64,000 bases of DNA from Chaetoderma sp. LZ-2023a (GCA_034401795.1 CM067370.1:59197333-59261332); one strand, 5' to 3'. Counted from the stretch's first letter, positions 1 to 10,851 are shown. Notes: generated by a model from the sequence alone, not told the origin. Numbers and translations are program-made.

Positions 1-498
1 TAATTTTTTGGTCACAAAAAAGAACAGGCGCACGATATGGAGGGGGACAAACTTTAAGTTAATCCATTGAGACCTCTAGGAGTAGTTGCCTTGACAACAC
101 GGGGACAGACAGATGGACATGCTAAATGTTCTGTGTGGAGTAAATTAATTTTCAAATTTTTTTGCCATTTTCTAATCATTAAAATTTTGTTGTTGAAATA
201 AGTTAAATTTAAGTCTATACTTCAGACTGTAACGCCCCAGGCACCCCTTACTTTACCAATAGTATATCTGGCAATGCTAAGTGATTATAAAAATATATAT
301 AAATTAAATCGCCATATGACCTGTGACGATTTTCTTTTGCAATATTACTGTATTTAGTGGGTGGGCAAGCTGCCAATCATCAATGCGTATACTGGTACTG
401 TATTTCACAACACAAATATACCTGCAATACACACACGGCTAGCAGCTAAAGGAAGAGCACTTGCAGGCAAATTTTTGTTATTGCCATTGCTAATGTAT
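1..498. other. Intronic AT-rich sequence, no gene seen
   Basis: No exon is recognised here. The stretch 60-125 ends in 'gacagacagatggaca', which resembles the 3' parts of the dispersed repeats elsewhere in the window (63860-63900, 56515-56580). The next PIWI-domain exon of the minus-strand piwi gene would be expected at lower coordinates, but none is visible, so it probably lies outside the window. Confidence 0.5.
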
Positions 499-1543
499 GG
501 GGCGGCCTGGGCCGTTACAGTCTGGAATAAGCAGGGCGGCCTGGGCCGTTACAGTCTGGAATAAGCAGGGCGGCCTGGGCCGTTACAGTCTGGAATAAGC
601 AGGGCGGCCTGGGCCGTTACAGTCTGGAATAAGCAGGGCGGCCTGGGCCGTTACAGTCTGGAATAAGCAGGGCGGCCTGGGCCGTTACAGTCTGGAATAA
701 GCAGGGCGGCCTGGGCTGTTACAGTCTGGAATAAGCAGGGCGGCCTGGGCCGTTACAGTCTGGAATAAGCAGGGTGGCCTGGGCTGTTACAGTCTGGAGT
801 GAGCAGGGTAGCCTGGGCTTTTACAGTCTGGAATGAGCAGGATGGCCTGGGCTGTTACAGACTGGAGTGAGCAGGGTGGCCTGGGCTGTTACAGTCTGGA
901 ATGAGCAGGGTAGCCTGGGCTGTTAGTCCTGTTAGTCTGGAGTGAGCAGGGTGGCCTGGGCTGTTACGGTCTGGAGTGAGCAGGGTGGCCTGGGCTGTTA
1001 CGGTCTGGAGTGAGCAGGGTGGCCTGGGCTGTTACGGTCTGGAGTGAGCAGGGTGGCCTGGGCTGTTACAGTCTGGAGTGAGCAGGGTGGCCTGGGCTGT
1101 TACAGTCTGGAGTGAGCAGGGTGGCCTGGGGCGTTACAGTCTGGAGTGAGCAGGGTGGCCTGGGCTGTTACAGTCTGGAGTGAGCAGAGTGGCCTGGGAC
1201 GTTACAGTCTGGAGTGAGCAGGGTGGCCTGGGACGTTACAGTCTGGAGTGAGCAGGGTGGCCTGGGACGTTACAGTCTGGAGTGAGCAGGGTGGCCTGGG
1301 ACGTTAGTCTGGAGTGAGCAGGGTGGCCTGGGACGTTACAGTCTGGAGTGAGCAGGGTTGCCTGGGCTGTTAGAGTCTGGAGTGAGCAGGGTGGCCTGGG
1401 ACGTTACAGTCTGGAGTGAGCAGGGTGGCCTGGGCTGTTAGAGTCTGGCATGAGCAGGGTGGCCTGGGACGTTACAGTCTGGAGTGAGCAGGGTTGTCTG
1501 GGCTGTTAGTCTGGAGTGAGCAGGGTGGCCTGGGACGTTACAG
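499..1543. repeat. 34-bp minisatellite, about 31 copies
   Basis: Tandem copies of a 34-bp unit built on 'ggcggcctgggccgttac' plus 'agtctggaataagca'. The leftmost 8-9 copies (to about 770) are nearly identical and keep the short palindrome CGGCCtgGGCCG. Further right the copies drift to 'ggtggcctgggctg' and then 'ggtggcctgggacg', with 'ggagtgagca' replacing 'ggaataagca', and a few are shortened. The period is not a multiple of three, so the apparent ORFs here are not genes. It lies about 100 bp below a piwi exon, inside the following intron. Confidence 0.95.
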
Positions 1544-1644
1544 GCAGCAAAGCGTTAAAGAGTTACATGTAAATGAAGGCATTAGCAGGTACAGAAAATC
1601 AGATACAACTTTAAAGGAATTTTGCACTCCCATTACAAACGTAC

Positions 1645-1796
1645 CAGGCCTTTCACAGCATGTTAATTTCTTGATCGCATCATAGCGATCTTTCCGATTA
1701 TTTGGCAATAGACACAGTACCAACTGCGTTGTAGGCATCACCGTTTCACGGAGGGCATTCAGATATGATTCATTTCGATCATTGCTCAACCTAACC
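1645..1796 (-). CDS. piwi: piwi exon, MID/PIWI-domain start
   Basis: Exon of a PIWI-clade Argonaute, the piRNA-guided silencing effector of the animal germline. It encodes about 50 residues including ESYLNALRETV, QLVLCLLPNNRKDRYDAIKK and CCERP. These match the segment of PIWIL1-type proteins that reads EAYLRxLQQKV...VVCLLSSNRKDKYDAIKK (recalled family sequence). A pyrimidine-rich acceptor ending CTAG precedes position 1796 and a GTACGT donor follows 1645. Its first base completes the CA left by the exon at 10126-10313, giving a Gln codon, so the two exons join in frame across an intron of about 8.3 kb. The catalytic PIWI residues lie further downstream, outside the window. Confidence 0.92.
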
Positions 1797-1840
1797 CTAG
1801 AAATAAGAGAGCAGCAAATAATCATTTGTCACGTTTTTAG

Positions 1841-2025
1841 CTCTTTCACCGTTAAATCCAGGCAATAGTAAATTCTTCACAATTTATATCATGTTATGTT
1901 GAATATTTTGAAATTAATATAAGGCAGTAGCTTCCACTTCCCCCCCCCCCACCCCCTTAAATTAATTTTAAAATATTCAACAATTGCCTTGAAAATAAAA
2001 TATGGGGAATTTATCGGTGAAAGGA
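1841..2025. mobile_element. Short TTAA-flanked palindromic MITE
   Basis: The ends are inverted: the left end begins CTCTTTCACCGTTAAATCC and the complement of the right end begins TCCTTTCACCGATAAATTCC. They are flanked by TTAG (1837-1840) and TTAA (2026-2029), which fits a piggyBac-like TTAA target site with one flank mutated. An inner hairpin pairs 1899-1918 with 1961-1980 (19 of 20 bases), with a C-rich loop. No coding capacity. It sits just upstream of a piwi exon acceptor. The superfamily call rests on target site and end bases only. Confidence 0.65.
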
Positions 2026-2179
2026 TTAAGAAGACATTTGCCACCAAGAGCTATGCAAATGGCGCATAATACCACGCCATAATGACAAACCAATAAATGA
2101 GAGCTATTAGAAAATGTTTATTTTTTCCTCAGACCCAGACCAGCCATCCTATGAAGCGTCAAAGCCATCCGTTAACTGG

Positions 2180-3553
2180 TTAAAGAGCTATCAATCGGAA
2201 ACAAATTTTCAAGATGGCCACCAGTGACTGGTGGCCTTATTGGATTCCAGATTATAGTAAATTTTGTTAAGTTTCTTCACCAGAAGTAGTCCAACCACCC
2301 CAATGGGCCCGTGTTGCTCACCTGGAGCACCATCAATTTTTGTCAAAATTGTTGGTGGGTGGTTTAGTAGTCGGGACATTTTTGCAAGTGCAATATGGCC
2401 GCCAAACACGCTACATTTGATTGGCCGACGGCGCCGATGTTTTTTAATGGATCCACTTCCCTTGAACAAACTTTAATGGCCCTAAGTCCTTAATCATACC
2501 GCCCAAATTTCGGTCCGATCACTTCCACGGTTCTGGAGGAGTCGTTTTCGGGAAAACTAGGTCATCCAAGATGGTCACAGAACCATTTGGTCAATCAAGT
2601 CCTCTTGAAGAAACTTTGCTTACCTCTTGGCCTAGATGACGATTTCCCAAGCAGTTTCGGGAGATTTTTAAAGACGTTTCGCAAAATGGGCTGAAATCCA
2701 AAATGGCCACCATGCAAATTGGCCGATCGGGTTCATTTGAGCAAAATTGGATCCCTATGCTGTAAGGATGCTTCCTGCCAAATATAATTGAGATTGGTCC
2801 AGTAGTTCTCGAGAAGACATTTTAAGTGCTTTAGCATGGGAGCTTTTGATGAGAAAATTATCCAAGATGGTCGCCAAACTGTCTATCCAAGTTTCAAAAA
2901 TTGCAAATTTGAGCTCAGAATATCCAAAAAACATATATAGAACCAATTTTGGCCTCAAGATCCATGAAGTAAAAAAATCTAATGTGGCCGCCAACCACGC
3001 TACATCTTGATTGGCCCACAGCGGCCATGTTTTTTGACGAAGCAACTTCCCTCGAACAAACTTTAATGGCCCTTAGTCCCTAATCATATCTCCCAAATTT
3101 CGGCCTGATCCCTTCAGCGGTTCAGGAGGTCGTTTTCGGGAAAACTAAGTCATCGGCCATCGAACATTTCGGTCAATCAAGTCGTCTTGAACAAACTTGG
3201 CTTACTTCTTTCCCTCGATGAGGTTTCATAAGTTTTGAATCGATTCCCCAAACGGTTTCGAAGATTTTTAAAGGCATTTCCTAAAATCGGCGGAAATGCA
3301 AGATGGCCACCGGCCAAATTAGCGGATCAGCTTCATTTGAACAAAATCCAAAATGGCCACCGGTCAAATTAGCAGATCGGCTTCATTTGAACAAACTTGG
3401 AATCTCATGCCCTAAGGATGCTTCCTGCCAAATATAATTTGAATCGGCCCAGTGATTCTCGAGAAGTTGTATAAAGGAAAAGTTGACGGACGACTGGTGG
3501 ATGGTCGCCATGGCATAAGCTCACTTGGCCTTTCAGGCCAGGTGAGCTAAAAA
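2180..3553 (+). repeat. Dispersed repeat with 585-bp internal duplication and hairpin-CTAA end
   Basis: Two diverged direct copies of a unit of about 585 bp: 'aacaaactttaatggccc' recurs near 2465 and 3052, and 'ggatgcttcctgccaaatat' near 2767 and 3417. The right end reads 'catggcataagctcac', then hairpin GGCCTttcAGGCC, then AGGTGAGCTAA. The same style of end occurs at 50199. A hairpin shortly before CTAA recalls Helitron 3' termini, but no Rep/helicase ORF or 5' TC end is seen, so the class is open. All ORFs here are short and unconvincing. Confidence 0.6.
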
Positions 3554-3563
3554 TGTTAGTTTT

Positions 3564-3750
3564 CATAACAAGAGGCTCAAGGGCCTGTGGCACTCACCTG
3601 GATCATTAGCATTTGAACCATCTCATTTAAAGAAATGATGGATAATTTTCGAAGAATCCAAGACACCTAAGAAATTGACCACGCCCAATTCTCATTTGAT
3701 AGGTTGAAGATTACCACCATATAGTCCAGTAAGAATTGACATGATTTTGG
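3564..3750 (+). repeat. Left end of a hairpin-ended dispersed repeat, truncated
   Basis: Begins AACAAGAGGCTCAAGGGCCTG followed by CACTCACCTGG and 'catttgaacc', the left-end signature also found near 50717, 61481 and 62881. After about 3750 the similarity fades. It directly follows the right end of another copy at 3553, so two copies may have sat head to tail or recombined. Confidence 0.55.
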
Positions 3751-4405
3751 TCGAACCCGGACATTTTAAGTAACAAGCAAATTTATTTTTCAAAGTTGCC
3801 TATATATACCAGTGTCATGGGGAAAGTAGGTTATTTCAAGGTCAAAGAGGTGACCTCTAAAAACAGATTTTTGTTGGTTCAAAATTTGCTTACTCACGTC
3901 TCAATGGGAATACCTCGATGAATCATTGCTAGATTGTTGTCCATATACATAGTCATATTCATGTCTCCAAACGGTCAAATGCCAAGGTCACAGTGGATAA
4001 CTTTCTGCACCCTTTTTAGCATATTGTTAAATACATATCGTTTGAGAAATATAGGTTCCGGGGTAATTTTAGAAATCGGCAATTTAAGTAAATTATATAA
4101 ACCACATTTTATACGGTTGAATTTGTGTGTCGTTTGCTTGTTAGACATAGTAAAAGTTGAATATATGCCATATGAACACCAGGTTACGCCTGATTTAATA
4201 TCCCTTTCCTTTCCCTCGTGTTTATATTGCATGTTTGATATATTTAAGTATTATTGTCCGTGCTGTCTCGTTGCGAGATGAAGTAAAACTCGGATCAAGC
4301 ACAGATTGCACTTGTTCTTTTTTAATGCTCGTACTTTCTCCAATTTCACGATTTACACTGTATGACCTTTGATTTCTTTTCATTCTCGCATTGTTGATCT
4401 TATAG
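3751..4405. other. No recognisable feature
   Basis: AT-rich intronic sequence. It holds small overlapping ORFs on both strands without recognisable motifs. The 3' part from 4381 to 4405 is a good splice-acceptor context (TTGTTGATCTTATAG) for the exon that follows. Confidence 0.4.
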
Positions 4406-4678
4406 TATCACTCGCTACGTGTACATCACCAAGTAAGCACATGGCGTCATCTGCAAACGATTCTCCAAAAGGAAGAGTTCGGATACAAGATTGAAGGTGA
4501 TGCCGTAGTGCCGGTAATCACTGATAAAGAAGCAGCACCAGCAGACATATTAGCAGAGATCAGATGCTCCTGTAAGAGCGAGAGTTGTGTATCTTGTACT
4601 TGTGCCAAGAGAGGAATTCCATGCAGCATACACTGCAAATGCGAGGGGCAATATATAAATTCTCACATTGAACTTTAG
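4406..4678 (+). CDS. Terminal exon of a Cys-rich uncharacterised protein
   Basis: A 90-codon open frame starting at a splice acceptor (TTATAG) and ending in TAG. It carries HHQVSTWR, then KEEFGYKIEGDAVVPVITD, then ADILAEIRCSCKSESC followed by CTC, a Cys near IPCS and HCKCEG. This order (RVYHQVQ-W, a W/F-G-Y/W segment, then C-x-C-K-x3-C-x2-C-x-C...C-x3-C-x-C) is one I recall from the C-termini of multi-copy uncharacterised invertebrate proteins. The cysteines could bind zinc. No upstream exon is visible, so it is probably a fragment inside the piwi intron, on the opposite strand. A possible AATAAA lies near 4773. Confidence 0.6.
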   Translation, partial: YHSLRVHHQVSTWRHLQTILQKEEFGYKIEGDAVVPVITDKEAAPADILAEIRCSCKSESCVSCTCAKRGIPCSIHCKCEGQYINSHIEL

Positions 4679-4929
4679 CAGAATACTACTTGGTGGAGCC
4701 AGTCGTAATTTGCTGACTACGCACCATGCATAATTTTAGTTATATCTGCCATCCTGACAGGTCAATTATGATGAATAAATTACCATAATAAGCATGTGTT
4801 ATTCTGTAAAAATAATATCAGAATTCAATTCCTTGACCCCCAAAACATTAACTTTAGAGGTTTTAATCACCACTCTAGCTTATATAGTAACTGAACTATC
4901 TAGAAATGTATAATTTTCAGCCATTTTGA

Positions 4930-5651
4930 ATTTTTGCTAAAAAAAGCATTTCCCCCAATTGGGATTCATGGGATCATAACAACTTTTCGCAAAAATCTTA
5001 AATGGGCGCTAAAAAAAAATCGGCCAACCAAAATTTTTAACAGAATTTCTAGAGCCTACAACTATAGAATCTGTTCCCCCCCCCAAACTTGGATAAAATC
5101 CACCAAGCGGTTAAGATGCATTTTGACAATTTCCAGTAAACTGTTCATAAAGTCTCATTTTCACACCAAACATCGAAGCAAAATTCAAAATTTCAAAGTT
5201 CTGGAGGCTACCATGATATGGCCAGGCTAGTCAATTTTTATTGAAAGCTGTCAAACAGCTATGGAGAAGCATTTTGATAATTTCAGTAAATATTTCATAA
5301 AATCTGAGATTTTCACCCAACAAATCAATCAACCAAAATTCTGAATAGAGTTTCTGGCGCCTATCCCGATAGGGTCCATCCAGCCAACTATGGTTGAAAT
5401 GCGTCAAAATTGTGTCAAGCGGTTAATGATGAGTAGTGTTTTGACAATTTTAGATATTCATAAAATCTCAGATTTTCAGCCAAAAAATTGACCAATTAAA
5501 ATTCTGTATACAGTTTCTGAAGCCTACGATTAAGCAAACGAGATATAAACAGTTGAGCTAAACACAAAACCGTAAAGTTGAAGAAAAAAATTTCCAAACA
5601 CCACAATGACCTTTGACCCCAAAGGATATTGTGTCATTAGGAACCATGTGC
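4930..5651 (+). repeat. Tandem-repeat block A (about 157 bp) passing into block B
   Basis: Diverged tandem copies built on 'cataaaatctcagatttt', 'gaccaatcaaaattct', 'agagcctac' and 'gccaagcggttaa'. At about 5524 it changes to block B ('gattaagcaaacgagatat', 'ttgagctaaacacaaa', 'cctttgacccc'). The A-then-B order recurs at 51030-52570, so A and B are parts of one composite repeat. Block B breaks at 5651 at a foldback insertion and resumes at 8403. Confidence 0.7.
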
Positions 5652-5655
5652 TTAA

Positions 5656-8398
5656 AGCTCTCGTATTCCATTAAATATACACTTTTGCACGAGATATTAG
5701 ATGCCTGTTGAATTTACCCAGCATGCAATGCCCTGACTCCATAATCGTTGTAACTATTGGACGCCATATTCGTTTAGTCCAGTCTGCACAAGCCAGGATT
5801 TCTCAAACAAAACCACCATGCTTGCACGTGCAAATAGTCATTTGTCTTCCAGCTCTGGAAGCGTAAGCATGCACGTATGGTGTATTCACGGCAGTACAAT
5901 CGACAGTCTATTTCAATACTGTTCAGAGAAAGTGTGTCAATGTCCAGGAGAAAATAGGAGAAAGATTTTATATACATTGACAGTAATTTGTGTGAAAGTT
6001 GTTGCTATCAACATTCAAATTGTCAAAATAAATTGTATGTAATGCAATTACTAGCTGTTATATATTTGATAAAAACTGCATTGAAGTGTTGCTTCAACAG
6101 GTTTCAGTCCATGTATTCTAAAACAATCATCATAAATTTCAGTCAACACTTGCTACGGATTTGAAGACCAATTTGACTGAGTTGTTGCTGTCTAAGGCAC
6201 CAACGTTATCAAATTGGTGTCCATAGAATCACACGGCGCTCAGTATTACTATCTAAGTAGAGTGAGTATATGGCCAAAATACGCTTTACCCGAAGGAAGG
6301 AAATATTTTGCCAAGCTAGCACATGTACGTTTCTGTTGGACCAATGCATTTCAAACAAAAGCACAAATCCGTCAACGAAACATATAACGCTGTTTGCTAA
6401 GCATTCATTCTTGGCGAGAAAACGTATACAGGCCTACTATCATTTTGCCTAAATAGTAATATACTGATTGCACGTGTGTGGATAATAATTTGACAATGTT
6501 GTTGGTGTCTTAGAAACCAACAACGTAGTCAAATTGCTATTCAAATCGGTAGCGAGAGTAGACTAAAAATTATGATGATTATTTTAGACTATAGTGATTG
6601 AAAGCTGTTGTAGCAACAACTTTCATTAAAATTAGTATCTGTACCAGGTAGTAATCGCATTACCGTATAATTATTTTGACAATAACTTTACTGAATGCTG
6701 TTGCTGTCACTGATAGCAATAACTTTCACGCAAATTATTGGGTGAGGTCCAGTCTGGGTATTAGTGTTGGTGTTAGTGTTAACACTGATCATTAAAACGA
6801 AACCAGGTGTTAACACCACTAGTGATAACATTAACACTGGCCATGTTAACACTACACTGCTAGTGTCGGGGTGTAGGAACGTACTCTGATCAGGGGTGGT
6901 GGTAGGGTGGCTAATCTATGGGTGGGGCCAAAAACTAGGTGAGCTATATAGACACACTATGGCAGAAGAAAAACCTGGGGGTGGGGGGGGGGGGTGCCCT
7001 CGCCTCTATCCCACCTGTTCCTACGCCTATGATCGAGTGTTAAATTAAACACGAATCCAGTTATGAGATTTTACATAGTGCCCCGGTCTCCCCTTATGCC
7101 TAAAATGGCAAAGGCTTGGAATGCAGTGATAAAGTGGGTAAATAGGTGAACTAGTCGTCAGGAATTCATGTTTTTCATTATAACTATGTTTTCAGACTTT
7201 TCATTAACCTAAATTAAATGTTACCAGCAAACAGTCTTCAGAATTTACCATAGATATCTGAGATATGTGAATCAGGCTATATACCATCTCATATTTGTGA
7301 CCATTATGCAAGGGAGGTAATCAACTAAAAATCAAGTCATTTTATTTTTAGCTTAAATTGTCTATATGTCCAATATTTAATATCCGGTACGTTACATTTA
7401 TAAAAAGAGCGGAGAACACTCTAGATAGATATTGCATCGATGTCTTCTCTCTTCCTATTTGACGTAAATAACTATTTTCTATATAGACCAAGAAATAAAC
7501 TGGTGTCCCACAATAACGTATGGGAGTTGGAATATCGCTATATACAGTATAAAGCTATCGTTTTATGCTACGACTACAAATTTGGATCTCTTTTTATGTT
7601 AGATTGCGTTGCATATAAAAGAAATTATACGTTGACTTGTCGTTTATTAGCAGCAAGCACTAACACTAACACCAAGACTTGACCTCAACATGGTGTTAAC
7701 CTCCAGAGGTTAGTGTTAACACCAAGCTAGATATAGCTATAAATGACTAAATTTTCATCTGTCAGTGAAAAGGTAAGCTAATAACTCATTCGTATCAAGT
7801 AAATTCAGCTTATTTTATGCTGATTTGTATCTGATCCCCTTTTATTCGCTAATGACTAATGTGAAAATGAAGGCAAAAGCAGGGGTTGATATTAACACTA
7901 AAACTAACACAATATTTGGTGTTAACACCAGGCGCTAACACGTTGTTAACACTAACACGAACGTCGAGGTCAAGTCTTGTGTTATCTCAGTGTTAGTGTT
8001 GCACTAACACTAACACCCAGACTTGACCTCACCCACTGTCAAAATATATATAAAAGCTTTCTCTAATTTTCTCCTGGAAATAGATACACTTGCGTTGAAC
8101 AGTATTGAAATGCAGGCTGTCGAATGTACTGCCGTGAATAGTACAGCCTACGTGCATGCGTACGCTTCCAGAACTGGAGGACAAATGACTATTTGCAAGT
8201 GCAGACGGGTTGGTTTTGTTTGAGAAATCCTGGCCTATACAGACAAGACTAAACGAATATGGCATCCAATATTTACACTGATTATGGAGTCATGAAATTG
8301 CATGCTGGTAGCGTTGCATGCTGGGTAAATTGAACAGAAATCAGCAGGTATCCCATATCTCATGCAAAATGGTCTATATTTAATGGAACTTGAGAGCT
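5656..8398. mobile_element. Foldback-type TTAA-flanked element (nearly whole-length inverted repeat)
   Basis: The left half is the imperfect reverse complement of the right half. Left end AGCTCTCGTATTCCATTAAA pairs with right-end complement AGCTCTCAAGTTCCATTAAA, and pairing can be followed inward to a centre near 6340. It is flanked by TTAA at 5652-5655 and 8399-8402. Removing the element and one TTAA restores a block B repeat unit ('catgtgcTTAAgtttgggtcc'), so the boundaries are well supported. No transposase is seen. The arms hold smaller hairpins of the GTTGTTGCTG type (6168-6217, 6487-6535). The right arm is interrupted at 6739-8035 by another element; without it the foldback is about 1.45 kb. 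The TTAA site suggests piggyBac-type mobilisation, but the terminal bases are not the usual CCC. Confidence 0.8.
6739..8035. mobile_element. Nested non-autonomous TIR element with GTTAACAC subterminal motifs
   Basis: The left end TGGGTGAGGTCCAGTCTGGG is matched by the complement of the right end TGGGTGAGGTCAAGTCTGGG. Both ends carry clusters of GTGTTAACAC, GTTAGTG and CACTAAC words, possible transposase-binding sites. Internal terminus-like copies occur at 7658-7686 and 7963-8035, the latter a palindrome in itself. The uninterrupted opposite arm of the host foldback, near 5985-6000, reads 'caaattactgtcaa' and shows the pre-insertion site. No clear target duplication remains. An 80-codon ORF at 7440-7682 has no recognisable domain. 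Superfamily unassigned. Confidence 0.75.
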
Positions 8399-8402
8399 TT
8401 AA

Positions 8403-9310
8403 GTTTGGGTCCAGTATGATTAACCAAACATGAGATATGAACTACTAAGTTGAGCTAAACGCACAATGTTAATGCTGAAAAAACTATATTATTGACCTTT
8501 GACATTTTAGCCCAAAGGTCATTGTGTCATGCACTCTCCTTATAAGGAAGTATGAATCTATGTTTCTGTCCAGGAAGATTAAGCAAACATGAGATGAACT
8601 GCTAAGCTGAGCCAAACACAAAATGTTAATGTGGAAAAAAACACCCTAGTTTTGATCAATTATACAATTACCTTGACTTTTGCCATTTTGACACTAACAT
8701 CAGTGTGTGATGCCCACGGCTGGGTTCAGTATACTTACCCAAAGATGAGATATGTAGTTAATTGAAAAATGTTAATATTGAAAAAGCAGTTTTTACCAAT
8801 GTCACAGTGCCCTTTACCTTTTGACCCTAACTTCATTATGTGATGCCCACATCCCGCCCGCCCCACCCCCCCCCCCCCTCATTATATTAAATCATGTGTC
8901 CATGTTTGGGTCCAGTATGATTAACAGTTTGGGATATGAACTGCTAAGTTGAGCTAAAATATCAATGTTTATGTTAGAAAAGCAGTTTTTACTAATAAGT
9001 TCACAATGACCTTACCCTTTGACCTTTGACCCCAACATTGCGTGCTGCCCCGTAATTATACGGTAGCATGTGCTCAACCAAAGATGGGATATGAACTGCT
9101 ACGTTTAGTGACCTTGACCTTTGGACGCCAAGCTCTTTGTGAGATGCTGTGTTATTATAAGGAAGATGTCCAAGTTTGGGTCCAGTAGGATTAATCAAAC
9201 GAGATATAAATATAAAAGTTGAGCTAAATGCAAATTGTCCGCCGCCGCCACCACCACTGCCAGACGACGTGCATGGCCATGGTATCCAAATAGCTAATTG
9301 TAAAATTGAG
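8403..9310 (+). repeat. Tandem-repeat block B, units of about 160-180 bp
   Basis: Units begin 'gtccagtatgattaaccaaa', continue 'gagatatgaactgctaagtt', 'gagctaaacgcaaa', 'gaccttgacctttgacc' and 'gtgatgcc'. Starts are seen near 8413, 8569, 8731, 8911, 9075 and 9180, the later ones shortened or diverged. The block ends with a GCCGCCGCCACCACC run and 'catggccatggtat', recalling the 'gccatggcataagc' ends of related repeats. It continues the copy interrupted at 5651. Confidence 0.75.
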
Positions 9311-9554
9311 CTAAAAATACTTGTTAAAGTTCCGTTGAAATCGGGCCATTGACTAAGGAGGGATTTTAAAGGATTCCCTGAAAATGTTTGGAAAATCCAA
9401 TGTGGTAACCGGGCCAGTGATTCCAGTGATAAATGCATTACAAATAGTCTTCTTTTGGTCTGCAAATGGACATTTTTTGAGAGATTTGAGTATTAGAGCG
9501 CTAAGGGTTTCAAATATGTACATTAGTTATCAGGTTATGATCAATGAAATAATT

Positions 9555-10045
9555 ATGCGATTCTGTATGATATGGTGTTTCGACGAAATTGACAAAAATC
9601 ATGACTTTAAAACTAAAAAGCTCATTTTCACCCAAAGTCTTGGACCTGTATAGGTGAATCCTTCAAAAGGCACATTCGTGTATCATAACTGAGGACATAT
9701 ATCAAGTTTCATTAAATTTTTTTAAGCCATTTTGTATGATATGGTGTTTACAAGAGTTTTTGCATTAAAAGTCCATTTTCACCCAAAGTCTTGGACATAT
9801 AAAGGTGAATCCTTCATACCCATCATAAAGAAGCCACCTGTCAAGTCTCATTAAATTATTTTAAGCAACTCTGTATGACATTGTGTTTACCAGGCAATTG
9901 ATAAAAATCCAGAGTTTTTGCATTACAAAGCCAATTTTCACCCAAAATATTGGGCCTAAGGTTAATTCTTCAAAAAGGCACACCTGCGTATCATAACTGA
10001 GGCATACACCAAGTTTAATTAAAATATCTGAAGTAGTTCTGGTGA
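9555..10045 (+). repeat. Tandem repeat C, about 3 units of 140-170 bp
   Basis: 'tgtatgatatggtgttt' recurs near 9564, 9732 and 9872, and 'cattttcacccaaagtcttg' twice, with 'cataactgaggcatacacca' closing units. Non-coding. It abuts the 3' side (for the minus-strand gene, the intron start) of the piwi exon at 10126. Confidence 0.7.
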
Positions 10046-10125
10046 TTACTATAGGGCTTCCGCACATTCCAGTGTGGGGCCCTATAACTAAAGCCGACTG
10101 TTTAGCGGAACAATGGTATTCTTAC

Positions 10126-10313
10126 TGCTTAGGTACACTGATCATGAATCCCATTGGGGAGCCAACTCGTTGTAGTGTCTTGACTAATTCGCTCGCTTGA
10201 TTTTCATGATGCTGGACATATATGATAGCCCAGTCCACAAGGTTGATGGCAGACTGCAGCTTTTTGCCACGCATGTCACGTGACCAGTCAGCTTCAGCTT
10301 GTCTGTAATTCAG
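10126..10313 (-). CDS. piwi: piwi exon, segment leading into the MID domain
   Basis: A 188-bp exon encoding LNYRQAEADWSRDMRG, then LVDWAIIYVQHHENQASELV and RVGSPMGFMISVPK. PIWIL1-type proteins have here DYNPQFADWSKETR...WLLIYTRRNxEAA..L...KVTPAMG (recalled), so position and order agree. The acceptor is a T-rich tract ending TTTTAG before CTGAATTAC, and the donor is CA|GTAAGA. The exon ends two bases into a codon and the next exon supplies G (Gln). The expected preceding residues, between the exon at 47290-47401 and this one, are not found in the 37 kb between them. Confidence 0.92.
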
Positions 10314-10319
10314 CTAAAA

Positions 10320-10850
10320 CAGAAAAGCATTCAGTTAGGATTAGGACTCATCCCGCTGGACTTTATTTAGATTAATTGAGTGGAAGGTGAGCAAATTCAA
10401 ATTATTATCAAATTATTCAGGTTGCAAGTTCAGTTCCTCCTCACTGGAGACCATATTGTATTTTGCATCCGGATCTATTTTAACCTGTTAACTCAAGCTG
10501 GCCAAAACTGACTTCCTGGCTCGATAAGCAAGTCATTCCAGTGATAAATATTCCAATGTCAGAGGGAAATACTCAGGCATTAAGTATTTAACCCATGGTT
10601 GTTTATATGCCTAAGAAAATAGTGTCAGTCATAAGTAAAAACGATCTACGGTATAGAATGCAAGCATTGAGTAAGCTGCAAACACATACATAGTGTATAC
10701 AGTATAATGAGTCTTCTAACTGATAAAGCAACCCATCAGACAAAAACGAACATCCACTGAACTGCCATTACAATTTTGATCAGGTATGGTCGGATTTCTG
10801 ACAATAAATCACCTAAGTAATTATAAACTAGGGGTGTCAGAACAGAACGT
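10320..10850. other. No recognisable feature
   Basis: Intronic, moderately AT-rich sequence upstream (in gene sense) of the piwi exon. Its first bases, on the minus strand, form the polypyrimidine tract and branch region of that exon. No ORF or repeat structure was recognised. Confidence 0.4.
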
Positions 10851-10851
10851 G

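Noticed and set aside
1494-1685. Plus-strand ORF over the minisatellite end
   Set aside because: It is antisense to the piwi exon and starts in the 34-bp repeat; a shadow frame.
7440-7682. 80-codon ORF inside the nested TIR element
   Set aside because: Low-information Tyr/Asn-rich sequence running into the terminus-like repeat. No transposase motif.
9001-9465. 154-codon minus-strand ORF
   Set aside because: It crosses a tandem repeat and a GCC-rich repeat end. It repeats 'PKLGH' style phrases of the repeat unit and has no domain.
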